From contig NZ_KE384032.1 of the NCBI RefSeq assembly GCF_000423545.1, positions 94,509 through 158,508 on the forward strand: a DNA stretch of 64,000 nucleotides, in the 5' to 3' direction. Positions 9,005 to 17,107 of this stretch are shown one piece after another (the first letter of the stretch is position 1; each line of letters starts with the position of its first letter). The position numbers and the translations under genes are program-made. The notes beneath the pieces are model-generated. The model was not told where the DNA came from, did no database searches, and worked only from the letters and a program-made list of their open reading frames with translations. The stretch comes from Metapseudomonas resinovorans DSM 21078 (GTDB lineage Bacteria; Pseudomonadota; Gammaproteobacteria; Pseudomonadales; Pseudomonadaceae).

Positions 9005-10687
9005 ATGAACAACAACAATCGCCACCCCGCCGACGGCAAGAAACCCATCACCATCTTCGGCCCGGACTTCCCCTTCGCCTTCGATGACTGGATCCAGCAC
9101 CCGGCTGGCCTGGGCAGCATTCCCGCCGAACACCACGGCGCCGAAGTGGCAATCGTCGGCGCCGGCATCGCTGGCCTGGTGGCGGCCTACGAGCTCATGA
9201 AGCTGGGCCTGAAGCCGGTGGTGTACGAAGCCTCGAAGATGGGCGGGCGCCTGCGCTCGCAGACCTTCGAAGGCACCGACGGCATCATTGCCGAGTTGGG
9301 CGGCATGCGCTTCCCGGCCTCCTCCACCGCCTTCTACCACTATGTGGACATGCTCGGCCTCGAGACCCAGCCCTTCCCCAACCCGCTGACCCCGGCCTCG
9401 GGCAGCACGGTGATCGATATCGAGGGCAAGACCTACTACGCCGAGAAAATGGCCGACCTGCCGGCACTGTTCCAGGAAGTGGCCGACGCCTGGGCCGACG
9501 CCCTGGAAGACGGCGCCCGCTTCGGCGACATCCAGCAGGCCATTCGCGACCGCGATGTGAAACGCCTGAAAGAGCTGTGGGACACCTTGGTCCCCCTGTG
9601 GGACGACCGCACCTTCTATGACTTCGTGGCCAGCTCCAAGGCCTTCGCCAAGCTGTCCTTCCACCATCGCGAAGTGTTCGGCCAGGTCGGCTTCGGCACC
9701 GGTGGCTGGGACTCCGACTTCCCCAACTCGATGCTGGAAATCTTCCGCGTGGTGATGACCGCCTGCGACGACAACCAGCACCTGATCGTCGGCGGCGTGC
9801 AACAAGTGCCGCTGGGCATCTGGCGCCATGAGCCGGAGCGTTGCGTGCACTGGCCTGCCGGCACCAGCCTGGCTTCGCTGCACAGCGGTGCACCGCGCCC
9901 AGGCGTGAAGCGCATCGCCCGTGCCGCCGATGGCCGCCTGGCCGTGACCGACAACTGGGGCGACACCCGCCATTACGCGGCCGTGCTCACCACCTGCCAG
10001 AGCTGGTTGCTGACTACCCAGATCGAGTGCGAGGAATCGCTGTTCTCGCAGAAGATGTGGATGGCCCTGGACCGCACCCGCTACATGCAGTCGTCGAAGA
10101 CCTTCGTGATGGTCGACCGCCCCTTCTGGAAGGACAAGAACCCGCAGACCGGCCGCGACACCCTGAGCATGACGCTGACCGACCGCCTTACCCGCGGCAC
10201 CTACCTGTTCGACAACGGCCACGACAAGCCGGGGGTGATCTGCCTGTCGTACTCATGGATGAGCGACGCGCTGAAGATGCTGCCGCACCCGGTGGAGAAG
10301 CGTGTGAAGCTGGCCCTGGACGCGCTGAAGAAGATCTACCCGGACGTGGACATAGCCGGCCATATCATCGGCGACCCCATCACCATTTCCTGGGAAGCCG
10401 ACCCGCACTTCCTTGGCGCCTTCAAGGGCGCCCTGCCGGGTCACTACCGTTACAACCAGCGCATGTACGCGCACTTCATGCAGGACGACATGCCCGCCGA
10501 ACAGCGCGGCATGTTCATCGCCGGTGACGACGTGTCCTGGACTCCGGCCTGGGTGGAAGGTGCGGTGCAGACCTCGCTCAACGCGGTGTGGGGCATCATG
10601 AAGCACTTCGGCGGCAAGACCTCGGTTGAGAACCCTGGCCCCGGTGACCTGTTCGCCGAACTCGGCCCCATCGCCCTGCCGGACTGA
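9005..10687 (+). CDS. davB: Lysine 2-monooxygenase
   Basis: 560-residue flavoprotein converting L-lysine and O2 to 5-aminovaleramide, CO2 and water, first step of the aminovalerate route. Length and sequence agree closely with P. putida DavB as I recall it, including the start MNNNNRHPADGKKPITIFGP. The FAD-binding motif VAIVGAGIAGLVAAYEL (about residues 49-65) is followed by YEASKMGGRLRSQTF, and the C-terminal FAD contact GDDVSWTPAWVEGAV is present. davA follows after 14 bp. Confidence 0.93.
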   Translation: MNNNNRHPADGKKPITIFGPDFPFAFDDWIQHPAGLGSIPAEHHGAEVAIVGAGIAGLVAAYELMKLGLKPVVYEASKMGGRLRSQTFEGTDGIIAELGGMRFPASSTAFYHYVDMLGLETQPFPNPLTPASGSTVIDIEGKTYYAEKMADLPALFQEVADAWADALEDGARFGDIQQAIRDRDVKRLKELWDTLVPLWDDRTFYDFVASSKAFAKLSFHHREVFGQVGFGTGGWDSDFPNSMLEIFRVVMTACDDNQHLIVGGVQQVPLGIWRHEPERCVHWPAGTSLASLHSGAPRPGVKRIARAADGRLAVTDNWGDTRHYAAVLTTCQSWLLTTQIECEESLFSQKMWMALDRTRYMQSSKTFVMVDRPFWKDKNPQTGRDTLSMTLTDRLTRGTYLFDNGHDKPGVICLSYSWMSDALKMLPHPVEKRVKLALDALKKIYPDVDIAGHIIGDPITISWEADPHFLGAFKGALPGHYRYNQRMYAHFMQDDMPAEQRGMFIAGDDVSWTPAWVEGAVQTSLNAVWGIMKHFGGKTSVENPGPGDLFAELGPIALPD

Positions 10688-10701
10688 GCCAGGAGACGCC
10701 C

Positions 10702-11496
10702 ATGCGCATCGCCCTCTACCAATGCCCGCCCCTGCCGCTGGAACCGGCGGCCAACCTCGACCGCCTGCAACAGCGGGCGATTGAGGCCGCCCAGCGCGGC
10801 GCGGCGTTGCTCGTGTGCCCGGAGATGTACCTCAGCGGCTACAACATCGGCCTGGAGGCGGTCAGCGCCCTGGCCGAGCCATGCGACGGCCCCTGGGCTG
10901 CGCGGGTGGCGGACATCGCTCGTGAAAACGGCATCGCCATCCTCTATGGCTACCCGGAGCGCAGCGCCGAGGGCGCCCTCTTCAACGCGGTGCAGTTGAT
11001 CGACGCCCAGGGCCACCCCCTGGGCAACTACCGGAAGACGCACCTCTTCGGCGAACTGGACAACGGCATGTTCAGCGCTGGCGGCGATGACTATCCGCTG
11101 CTGGAGCTGAACGGCTGGAAGCTGGGGATGCTGATCTGCTACGACGTGGAGTTCCCCGAAAACGTTCGCCGCCTGGCGCTGGCCGGCGCCGATGTGGTGC
11201 TGGTGCCAACGGCCAACATGGTGCCCTACGACTTCGTCTGCGAGGTACTGGTCCGCGCTCGCGCCTTCGAGAACCAGTGCTATGTGGCCTACGCCAACTA
11301 CTGCGGCGGCGAGGGGGAAATCCGCTACTGCGGTCTCTCCAGCGTCGCCGCGCCGGACGGCACGCTGGCAGCGGTGTGTGGTCGCGAGGAGACCCTGGCC
11401 TTTGCCGAGCTCAAGCGCCACACGCTGGAGGCTTCGCGGGCGAGCATCACCTACCTCAAGGACCGGCGCGCGGAGCTGTACCGTCCGCTGGCCTGA
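10702..11496 (+). CDS. davA: 5-aminovaleramidase (nitrilase superfamily)
   Basis: 264-residue carbon-nitrogen hydrolase converting 5-aminovaleramide to 5-aminovalerate and ammonia. The catalytic triad of the family is visible: Glu in VCPEMYLSGYN, Lys in NYRKTHLFGEL and Cys in LICYDVEFPE. AGGAG sits just before the ATG. It is the second gene of the davBA operon. The downstream steps (davT, davD) are not in this window. Confidence 0.92.
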   Translation: MRIALYQCPPLPLEPAANLDRLQQRAIEAAQRGAALLVCPEMYLSGYNIGLEAVSALAEPCDGPWAARVADIARENGIAILYGYPERSAEGALFNAVQLIDAQGHPLGNYRKTHLFGELDNGMFSAGGDDYPLLELNGWKLGMLICYDVEFPENVRRLALAGADVVLVPTANMVPYDFVCEVLVRARAFENQCYVAYANYCGGEGEIRYCGLSSVAAPDGTLAAVCGREETLAFAELKRHTLEASRASITYLKDRRAELYRPLA

Positions 11497-11508
11497 AACC
11501 TCTGCGTG

Positions 11509-11617
11509 GGCGAATTCATGGGTTAAGTCTGCATGACGTGTTGCACGCAGCTGCTTTGCCCGGCTCTTGGCCCGGTTCTCGCGACAGCTAACGCAGACAT
11601 CGCAAATTCATTCACCC
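11509..11617 (+). repeat. Dispersed intergenic repeat, copy A
   Basis: Shares its ends and most of its interior with the inverted copy at 33291-33415. Common blocks: GTCTGCATGACGTGTTGCA at the left and CAGCTAACGCAGACAT at the right of a core (11527-11600), which itself has GTCTGC..GCAGAC ends. The flanks read GGGCGAATTCAT on the left and ATTCATTCACCCC on the right, the same arms as the short palindromes at 56455 and 62115. No ORF is evident inside it. It fills much of the gap between davA and the LysR-like remnant. Confidence 0.65.
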
Positions 11618-11678
11618 CTACATCGAACCGCACCCACCTCAATCCCAATGCCGAGGAGAAGCGTCAGGTCAACGCGGC

Positions 11679-12083
11679 ATGCGGCCAGGGCCTTCGAAGG
11701 GGACGTGCTGCAGGCTGGCGAGTGGCTCACGCACGCTCGGGGACCTCTTCATGGCGGTATTCGATACCCAGCAAACGCAGACCGTCCGGCCCCTGTTCGA
11801 GGATGCGGCGCAACTCGCGGCGGCGCTCGATGTGCAGGAGGCGCTGAACCATAAGGCGGGCATCCTCGATAGCCTGCCGCACACCATGCTGGCCACCGTC
11901 CCGCCCGGCCGCGCGCGGCAGATGCACGCCAACCAGGGGCTGCTGTGGAAGCCGCTGAGCGAGCCACGGGTGCCATTGAAGGTGGGATTGGTATTCCGCG
12001 ATGCGCAGCGCCAACAGGCGACCCTGGAATTGCTGCGCTCGATGCTGGAAGGGGTGGTGGGACCGAAGGACCTGCTGCTGTAG
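11679..12083 (+). pseudogene. Probable C-terminal remnant of a LysR-type regulator
   Basis: An open frame whose last ~110 residues (from about 11751) have protein-like composition resembling the end of a LysR effector-binding domain (ALNHKAGI, LPHTML, GLLWKPLSEPRVPLKVGLVF then a final amphipathic helix). No HTH or first effector subdomain is found upstream, where the dispersed repeat ends 62 bp before. I interpret it as a 5'-deleted gene. As I recall, pseudomonads often have a LysR gene next to rsmY, which fits. A short unrelated gene remains possible. Confidence 0.45.
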
Positions 12084-12107
12084 CGGAGTTCCAGGACGCG
12101 GAAAAAG

Positions 12108-12132
12108 AAAAACCCCGCCGAAGCGAGGCTTT
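12108..12132 (-). terminator. Rho-independent terminator of rsmY
   Basis: On the minus strand AAGCCTCGC, TTCG loop, GCGGGGTTT then further Ts (TTTTTCTTTTT). The stem includes G-U pairs. Confidence 0.75.
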
Positions 12133-12230
12133 GCAGACTGTGTCCCGACATCCCTGATCTGACCGCCATCCTGGCGGAAATCCGGCGTATCCCTGTTTTG
12201 CAGTGCGCTTCCTGCGCTACGTCCAATGTC
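12108..12230 (-). ncRNA. rsmY: Regulatory RNA RsmY
   Basis: On the minus strand about 123 nt, the usual RsmY size. It contains GCGCAGGAAGCGC (GGA in a hairpin loop) and ACTGCAAAACAGGGATAC, which match RsmY of other pseudomonads as I recall it. Seven GGA motifs are present (in TTGGACG, CAGGAAG, CAGGGATA, CCGGATT, CAGGATGG, CAGGGATG, CGGGACA). These sequester RsmA/CsrA-type translational repressors. The 3' end is a GC hairpin with a U-run. A -10-like TAATCT lies at 12240-12235 and a perfect GacA site at 12285-12302. The 5' end is estimated. Confidence 0.88.
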
Positions 12231-12284
12231 GTGAAGATTAGCCCCCGCCACAGACGCCCGAAAGGAGCTATAGCCACCAGCACT

Positions 12285-12302
12285 TGTAAGCCAATGCTTA
12301 CA
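12285..12302 (-). promoter_or_regulatory. GacA upstream activating site of rsmY
   Basis: TGTAAGCCAATGCTTACA: a perfect match to the GacA consensus TGTAAG-N6-CTTACA. Its centre is about 63 bp upstream of the estimated rsmY start, as for other rsmY/rsmZ promoters. The remaining 150 bases to endA hold no other gene that I can see. Confidence 0.88.
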
Positions 12303-12456
12303 TGATTTGGCAATTAGTCTGAATGGGCTTATTGCAACCGGGCCGCAAACCAAGCAAGCGATCGGTTGGCCTTGGTTTGCCAGCGGCGCTATTGTTAGAC
12401 TCGTTTTGTCCTACAAGAACAACAGACCCCGACAAGGTGGTCCCAGGGTCATCAGC

Positions 12457-13107
12457 ATGCGCCCAGTCGTTACTGCCCTTTCCTGCCTGGCGGCCGTGGC
12501 CGCCAATTTCGCATTCGCCGGTGGCCAGGATCGCCTGGCCGATCCCAAAGCCGCAGTCGAGCAGGCTTTCTGGCAACAGCTCTATGCCGGCGGCGGCACC
12601 ACGCTTTATTGCGGCAAGACCTTCAGTGCCCCCGGCGGCCTGCTCAGCGCCAGCCCGGTCTACAGCACCAAGCAGATCAAGAGCGCCCTGCGCTGTGTCA
12701 CCGACAGTCAGTGCCAATCCGCGAATCCGCAGTACCCCTACATGCTCTCCGACCTGCACAACCTCTACCCGGACCTGTCGCGTATCGAGCTGGCACGGCG
12801 CAACGCCCTGTTTGGCGATGCCGGTGATGGCGGGCAGAGCAAAGTCGCCGACTGCGATTTCAAGTCCTCCTACCAACTGGTGGAGCCCCGCGATGCCGCC
12901 AAGGGCAACGTGGCCCGGGCGATCTTCTACATGCACAGCGAGTACGGCCTGCCCATCGTTGGCCAGTTGCAGATGTTCCAGCACTGGAACCGCCTGGACC
13001 CGGTGGACGATGACGAACGTGCTCGCAACAGCCGCATCGAAGCCATCCAGGGCAATCGCAACCGCTTTATCGACGACCCGACGCTGGGGGATTCGTTGCA
13101 GCCCTAG
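12457..13107 (+). CDS. endA: Endonuclease I, periplasmic or secreted
   Basis: 216 residues: signal peptide (about 1-22, ending NFAFA) and an Endonuclease_1 (PF04231) domain that cuts double-stranded DNA. Family landmarks are SDLHNLYPDLSRIELARRN and the catalytic-site region FYMHSEYGLP followed by MFQHWNRLDPVDDDERARN. Cysteines in LYCGKTF, RCVTDSQC and VADCDF may form the redox-sensitive disulfides known in EndA. ATG 12457 begins the signal peptide; the upstream in-frame ATG at 12307 lies at the GacA site and is unlikely. Confidence 0.88.
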   Translation: MRPVVTALSCLAAVAANFAFAGGQDRLADPKAAVEQAFWQQLYAGGGTTLYCGKTFSAPGGLLSASPVYSTKQIKSALRCVTDSQCQSANPQYPYMLSDLHNLYPDLSRIELARRNALFGDAGDGGQSKVADCDFKSSYQLVEPRDAAKGNVARAIFYMHSEYGLPIVGQLQMFQHWNRLDPVDDDERARNSRIEAIQGNRNRFIDDPTLGDSLQP

Positions 13108-13162
13108 GAGACCTCGCGGACCGCAAGCACGCCCTGCATGCCGAGGGACAGCCGCCGTCCAT

Positions 13163-13183
13163 GGCGAATGAATACGCCCCTAC
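13163..13183. repeat. Partial REP-like palindrome
   Basis: GGCGAATGAATACGCCCCTAC, an imperfect version of the GTAGGGGCGAA/TTCGCCCCTAC palindromes at 56455 and 62115, located after endA. Confidence 0.4.
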
Positions 13184-13201
13184 AGAAATGCACCTTCCTG
13201 G

Positions 13202-13237
13202 AAACACGAAGCCCCGCATGAGCGGGGCTTCGTGTTT
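13202..13237. terminator. Bidirectional terminator between endA and the acyl-CoA dehydrogenase
   Basis: Perfect inverted repeat AAACACGAAGCCCCGC, ATGA loop, GCGGGGCTTCGTGTTT. It lies between two convergent genes and can serve both strands. Confidence 0.8.
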
Positions 13238-13249
13238 GCGGAGTACCGC

Positions 13250-15028
13250 TTAGAACTGCGCGGCGTCCAGCAGGTAGAGCGACTCGCTGCCGGCCTTCAC
13301 CGAGGCGGTCAGGGAGTGGATGCGCGGCAGCAGGCGGGCGAAGTAGAAACGCGCGGTACCGAGCTTGCTGGCGTAGAAGTCGTCCTGGCCTTCCTTGCCC
13401 AGCGAGGCGCGGGCCATCAGGGCCCACATGTAGGCGTAGGCGGTGTAGCCGAAGACGTGGAGGTACTCCACCGAGGCGGCGCCGACTTCGTTCGGGTTGC
13501 TCTTCGCGCTGTCCAGGACCCAGGCAGTCAGGTCGTCGAGGTTGGCGATGGCGGCTTTCAGCGGCTCGACGAACTCGGCCAGCTCGGCGGAAGCGCCGTT
13601 GGCGAAGGCCTTGATCTCGTCGGAGAAGTGCTTGTAGAACGCGCCGCCGCTGCCCACTACCTTGCGACCGACGAGGTCGAGGGCCTGGATGCCGTTGGTG
13701 CCTTCGTAGATCTGGGTGATGCGCACGTCGCGCACCAGTTGCTCCTGGCCCCACTCGCGGATGAAGCCGTGGCCGCCGAACACTTGCTGGCCGTGGACGG
13801 TGGTTTCCAGGCCGAGGTCGGTGAGGAACGCCTTCGCGACGGGGGTCAGCAGGGCGACCATTTCTTCGGCGCGCTTACGCACGACGGTGTCTTCGCTGAA
13901 CTTGGCGGTATCCAGCTGCATGGCAACGTAGCTGGAGAACGCACGACCGCCTTCGTTGGCAGCCTTCATGGTCAGCAGCATGCGACGCACGTCGGGGTGG
14001 ACGATGATCGGGTCGGCGGCCTTGTCCTTGGCGACCGGGCCGGTCGGGGCACGGCTCTGGATGCGGTCACGCGCGTATTCCACGGCGCTCTGGTAGGAAC
14101 GCTCGCCGGAAGCCAGGCCCTGGATACCTACGCCCAGACGCTCGTAGTTCATCATGGTGAACATGGCGGCCAGGCCCTTGTTCGGGGCGTCGATGATGTA
14201 GCCGGTGGCGCCGTCGAAGTTCATCACGCAGGTGGCCGAAGCCTTGATGCCCATCTTGTGCTCGATGGAGCCGCAGGACAGGGAGTTGTTTCCACCCAGG
14301 GAACCATCGGCGTTGACCATCACCTTGGGCACCAGGAACAGGGAGATGCCTTTCGGACCAGCCGGGGCGTCGGGCAGCTTGGCCAGCACCAGGTGAATAA
14401 TGTTCTCGGTCAGGTCGTGCTCACCGCCGGTGATGAAGATTTTGGTGCCAGTGATCTTGTAGCTGCCGTCGGCCTGGGGTTCGGCCTTGGTGCGGATGAT
14501 GCCGAGGTCGGTGCCGGCATGGGGTTCGGTCAGGCACATGGAGCCGGCCCAGACACCCGCATACATGTTCGGCAGGTACTTTTCCTTCAGCTCTTCGCTG
14601 GCGTGGGCGTTGATCGACAGGCAGGCGCCGGCCGTCAGCATCGGGTACAGGCCGAAGGAGAGGTTGGCCGAGTTGACCATCTCTTCCACCTGGGCAGAGA
14701 TCACCTTGGGCATGCCCATGCCACCGAAGACAGGGTCGCCACCCACGCCGACCCAGCCGCCTTCGGCGTAGGTCTTGTAGGCCTCGGGGAAACCGGCCGG
14801 GGTGCTCACGGCACCGTCCTTCCACTGGCAGCCTTCTTCGTCGCCGCTGCGGTTCAGCGGGGCGATGACGCCGCCGGTGACCTTGCCGGCTTCTTCCAGG
14901 ATGGCGGAGGCGGTATCGACATCGACCACTTCGGCCAGGGCGGGCAGTTCGGCCCAGAGCTTGGCCACCTCGAAGACTTCATTGAGGACGAAGCGCATAT
15001 CGCGCAGGGGCGCTTTGTAGTCAGCCAT
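13250..15028 (-). CDS. Acyl-CoA dehydrogenase (large, FadE-like), paralogue 1
   Basis: 592-residue FAD acyl-CoA dehydrogenase, introducing the trans-2 double bond in beta-oxidation. N-terminal, middle (MCLTEPHAGTDLG) and C-terminal ACAD domains are followed by the extra C-terminal domain of ~600-residue forms. The IYEGTNGIQALDLVGRK motif carries the catalytic-base Glu region. ATG 15028 ([10 protein letters not shown]) matches the starts of the other two copies; the longer frame to 15043 lacks support. By gene order it corresponds to PA0508 (FadE2, medium-chain preference as I recall). Confidence 0.9.
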   Translation of the reverse strand: MADYKAPLRDMRFVLNEVFEVAKLWAELPALAEVVDVDTASAILEEAGKVTGGVIAPLNRSGDEEGCQWKDGAVSTPAGFPEAYKTYAEGGWVGVGGDPVFGGMGMPKVISAQVEEMVNSANLSFGLYPMLTAGACLSINAHASEELKEKYLPNMYAGVWAGSMCLTEPHAGTDLGIIRTKAEPQADGSYKITGTKIFITGGEHDLTENIIHLVLAKLPDAPAGPKGISLFLVPKVMVNADGSLGGNNSLSCGSIEHKMGIKASATCVMNFDGATGYIIDAPNKGLAAMFTMMNYERLGVGIQGLASGERSYQSAVEYARDRIQSRAPTGPVAKDKAADPIIVHPDVRRMLLTMKAANEGGRAFSSYVAMQLDTAKFSEDTVVRKRAEEMVALLTPVAKAFLTDLGLETTVHGQQVFGGHGFIREWGQEQLVRDVRITQIYEGTNGIQALDLVGRKVVGSGGAFYKHFSDEIKAFANGASAELAEFVEPLKAAIANLDDLTAWVLDSAKSNPNEVGAASVEYLHVFGYTAYAYMWALMARASLGKEGQDDFYASKLGTARFYFARLLPRIHSLTASVKAGSESLYLLDAAQF

Positions 15029-15174
15029 GTGCAAACCTCGCAAACACTCTACAGGTGGCCGGGTTGGCCGGTTTCACGGATAGACCGGAAGTGTACATGA
15101 CCAACTTTTTGGAGACATAGTGTCATTTAGTGACCATAGATTCACGCTCAGTCACTTCACTGTCCAGAATGGAA

Positions 15175-15197
15175 AAGGCCCGCACGGGGCGGGCCTC
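15175..15197 (-). terminator. Terminator of acyl-CoA dehydrogenase paralogue 2
   Basis: On the minus strand AGGCCCGCC, CCGT loop, GCGGGCCT followed by TTTCC. It starts 18 bp after the stop codon at 15215. Confidence 0.7.
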
Positions 15198-15214
15198 AAG
15201 CCGTTCATCGGTGC

Positions 15215-17008
15215 TTACAAGTAGAAATGCTCGGCAGGCAGCCCCATCAGGCAGTCGCTGCCTGCCTCCACCGCCGCGCGGTGGGCTTCGGTGCGCGGCA
15301 GCAGGCGCTTGAAGTAGAAGTCGCAGGTCACCAGCTTGGTCTGGTAGTAGGCGCTGTCGCCCTCGCCTGCCTGCAGCTTGGCATCGGCCACCAGGGCCAT
15401 GCGCAGCCAGAAGTAAGCCAGGGTGATGTAGCCGGAATACATCAGGTAATCCAGCGCAGCGGCACCCACCTCGTCCGGGTTTTTCATGGCGGCCATGCCG
15501 ACCTTCTGGGTTAACTCGCCCCATTGCTGGTTGAGGCGCGCCAGTTCGGCCGAATGGGCCTTGAGACGCGGATGCTCGGCCTGGGCCTGGCAGAGTTTGT
15601 GGATCTGCTTGGTGAAGCCGCGCAGCAGCTTGCCCTGGCTGCCCAGCACCTTGCGGCCGAGCAGGTCCAGCGCCTGGATGCCGTTGGTGCCTTCGTAGAT
15701 GGGGGCGATGCGGCAGTCGCGCACCAACTGTTCCATGCCCCATTCGCGGATGTAGCCGTGGCCACCGAATACCTGCATGCCGAGGTTGGTGGCTTCCAGC
15801 CCGGATTCGGTCATGAAGGCCTTGCAGATGGGGGTCAGGAAGGCGAGCAGGTTGTCGGCTTCCTCGCGGGCGGCGGCATCCTCGCTGCGGTGAGCGATGT
15901 CCAGTTGCTGGGCAGTGAAGTAGGCCAAGGCGCGGTTGCCTTCGTTGAAGGCCTTCATGGTCAGCAGCATGCGGCGCACGTCGGGGTGCACGATGATCGG
16001 GTCGGCGGCCTTGTCCGGCGCTTTGGGTCCGGTCAGGGCGCGCATCTGCAGGCGGTCGTTGGCGTAGCGCACGGCCCCCTGGTAGCTGGCTTCGCCGAGG
16101 CAAAGGCCCTGCATGCCGGTGCCGAGGCGGGCGTGATTCATCATGGTGAACATGCAGTTCAGGCCCTTGTTGGCTTCGCCAATGAGGTAGCCGGTGGCGC
16201 CATCGAAGTTCATCACGCAGGTGGCCGAGGCCTTGATCCCCATCTTGTGCTCGATGGAGCCGCAGGACACGGCATTGCGCTCGCCCACGCCCTCTCCGGC
16301 GGGGAGGAACTTTGGCACGATGAACAGGGAGATGCCCTTGGTGCCGGCCGGTGCGTCGGGCAACTTGGCCAGCACCAGGTGAACGATGTTCTCGCTCATG
16401 TCGTGCTCGCCGGCGGAGATGAAGATCTTGGTGCCGGAGATCGCATAGCTGCCGTCGGCCTGGGGCACGGCGCGGGTCTTGATGATGCCGAGGTCGGTCC
16501 CGCAATGGGGCTCGGTGAGGCACATGGTGCCGGTCCAGCGGCCTTCGGTAAGGCGGGTCAGGTAGGTCTGTTTCTGTTCTTCGCTGCCGTGGGCGTGGAT
16601 GGCCGACATGGCGCCATGGGTCAGGCCCGGGTACATGGCCCAGGACTGGTTGGCCGAGGCGACCATCTCGCTGATGATCAGCCCGAGGGAATGGGGCAGG
16701 CCCTGGCCACCGTAGGCCGGGTCCGCCGCCAGGCCGTTCCAGCCACCTTCGACGTACTGGGCGAAGGCTTCCTTGAAGCCCTTGGGCGTCGTCACCACGC
16801 CGTCCTGCCACTGGCATTCCTCTTCATCGCCCGAGCGGTTGATCGGCGAGAGCACCTGCTCGCAGAACTTGGCGCCTTCTTCGAGGATGGCGGCGACCAT
16901 GTCCGGGGTGGCATCACTGGCGTTCAGGGCCGCGTAGGTGGCCGGGTAGTCGAAGACTTCGTCGGTGAGGAAGCGGATGTCGCGCAACGGGGCCTTGTAC
17001 TCGGGCAT
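15215..17008 (-). CDS. Acyl-CoA dehydrogenase (large, FadE-like), paralogue 2
   Basis: 597 residues, the same architecture as its two neighbours ([14 protein letters not shown] start, [30 protein letters not shown]). Acts in beta-oxidation; chain-length preference cannot be told. It is closer in sequence to the 18576 copy than to paralogue 1 in the CGTDLGIIKTRA and SAGEHDM regions. AAGGAG precedes the ATG. By order it corresponds to PA0507. It has its own terminator and is probably a separate unit. Confidence 0.9.
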   Translation of the reverse strand: MPEYKAPLRDIRFLTDEVFDYPATYAALNASDATPDMVAAILEEGAKFCEQVLSPINRSGDEEECQWQDGVVTTPKGFKEAFAQYVEGGWNGLAADPAYGGQGLPHSLGLIISEMVASANQSWAMYPGLTHGAMSAIHAHGSEEQKQTYLTRLTEGRWTGTMCLTEPHCGTDLGIIKTRAVPQADGSYAISGTKIFISAGEHDMSENIVHLVLAKLPDAPAGTKGISLFIVPKFLPAGEGVGERNAVSCGSIEHKMGIKASATCVMNFDGATGYLIGEANKGLNCMFTMMNHARLGTGMQGLCLGEASYQGAVRYANDRLQMRALTGPKAPDKAADPIIVHPDVRRMLLTMKAFNEGNRALAYFTAQQLDIAHRSEDAAAREEADNLLAFLTPICKAFMTESGLEATNLGMQVFGGHGYIREWGMEQLVRDCRIAPIYEGTNGIQALDLLGRKVLGSQGKLLRGFTKQIHKLCQAQAEHPRLKAHSAELARLNQQWGELTQKVGMAAMKNPDEVGAAALDYLMYSGYITLAYFWLRMALVADAKLQAGEGDSAYYQTKLVTCDFYFKRLLPRTEAHRAAVEAGSDCLMGLPAEHFYL

Positions 17009-17107
17009 GGCAGGTCTCCTTGAGGGGGTATCCAGAGACCCTACTTTGCCCCCGTTCGCCCGACAACGACGCTGCCGCTGCTGAATGGACCGTCATAACC
17101 ACCCGTG

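Noticed and set aside
11727..12353. Minus-strand ORFs covering rsmY
   Set aside because: They run through the GacA site, the RNA and its terminator; the RNA features explain the region better.
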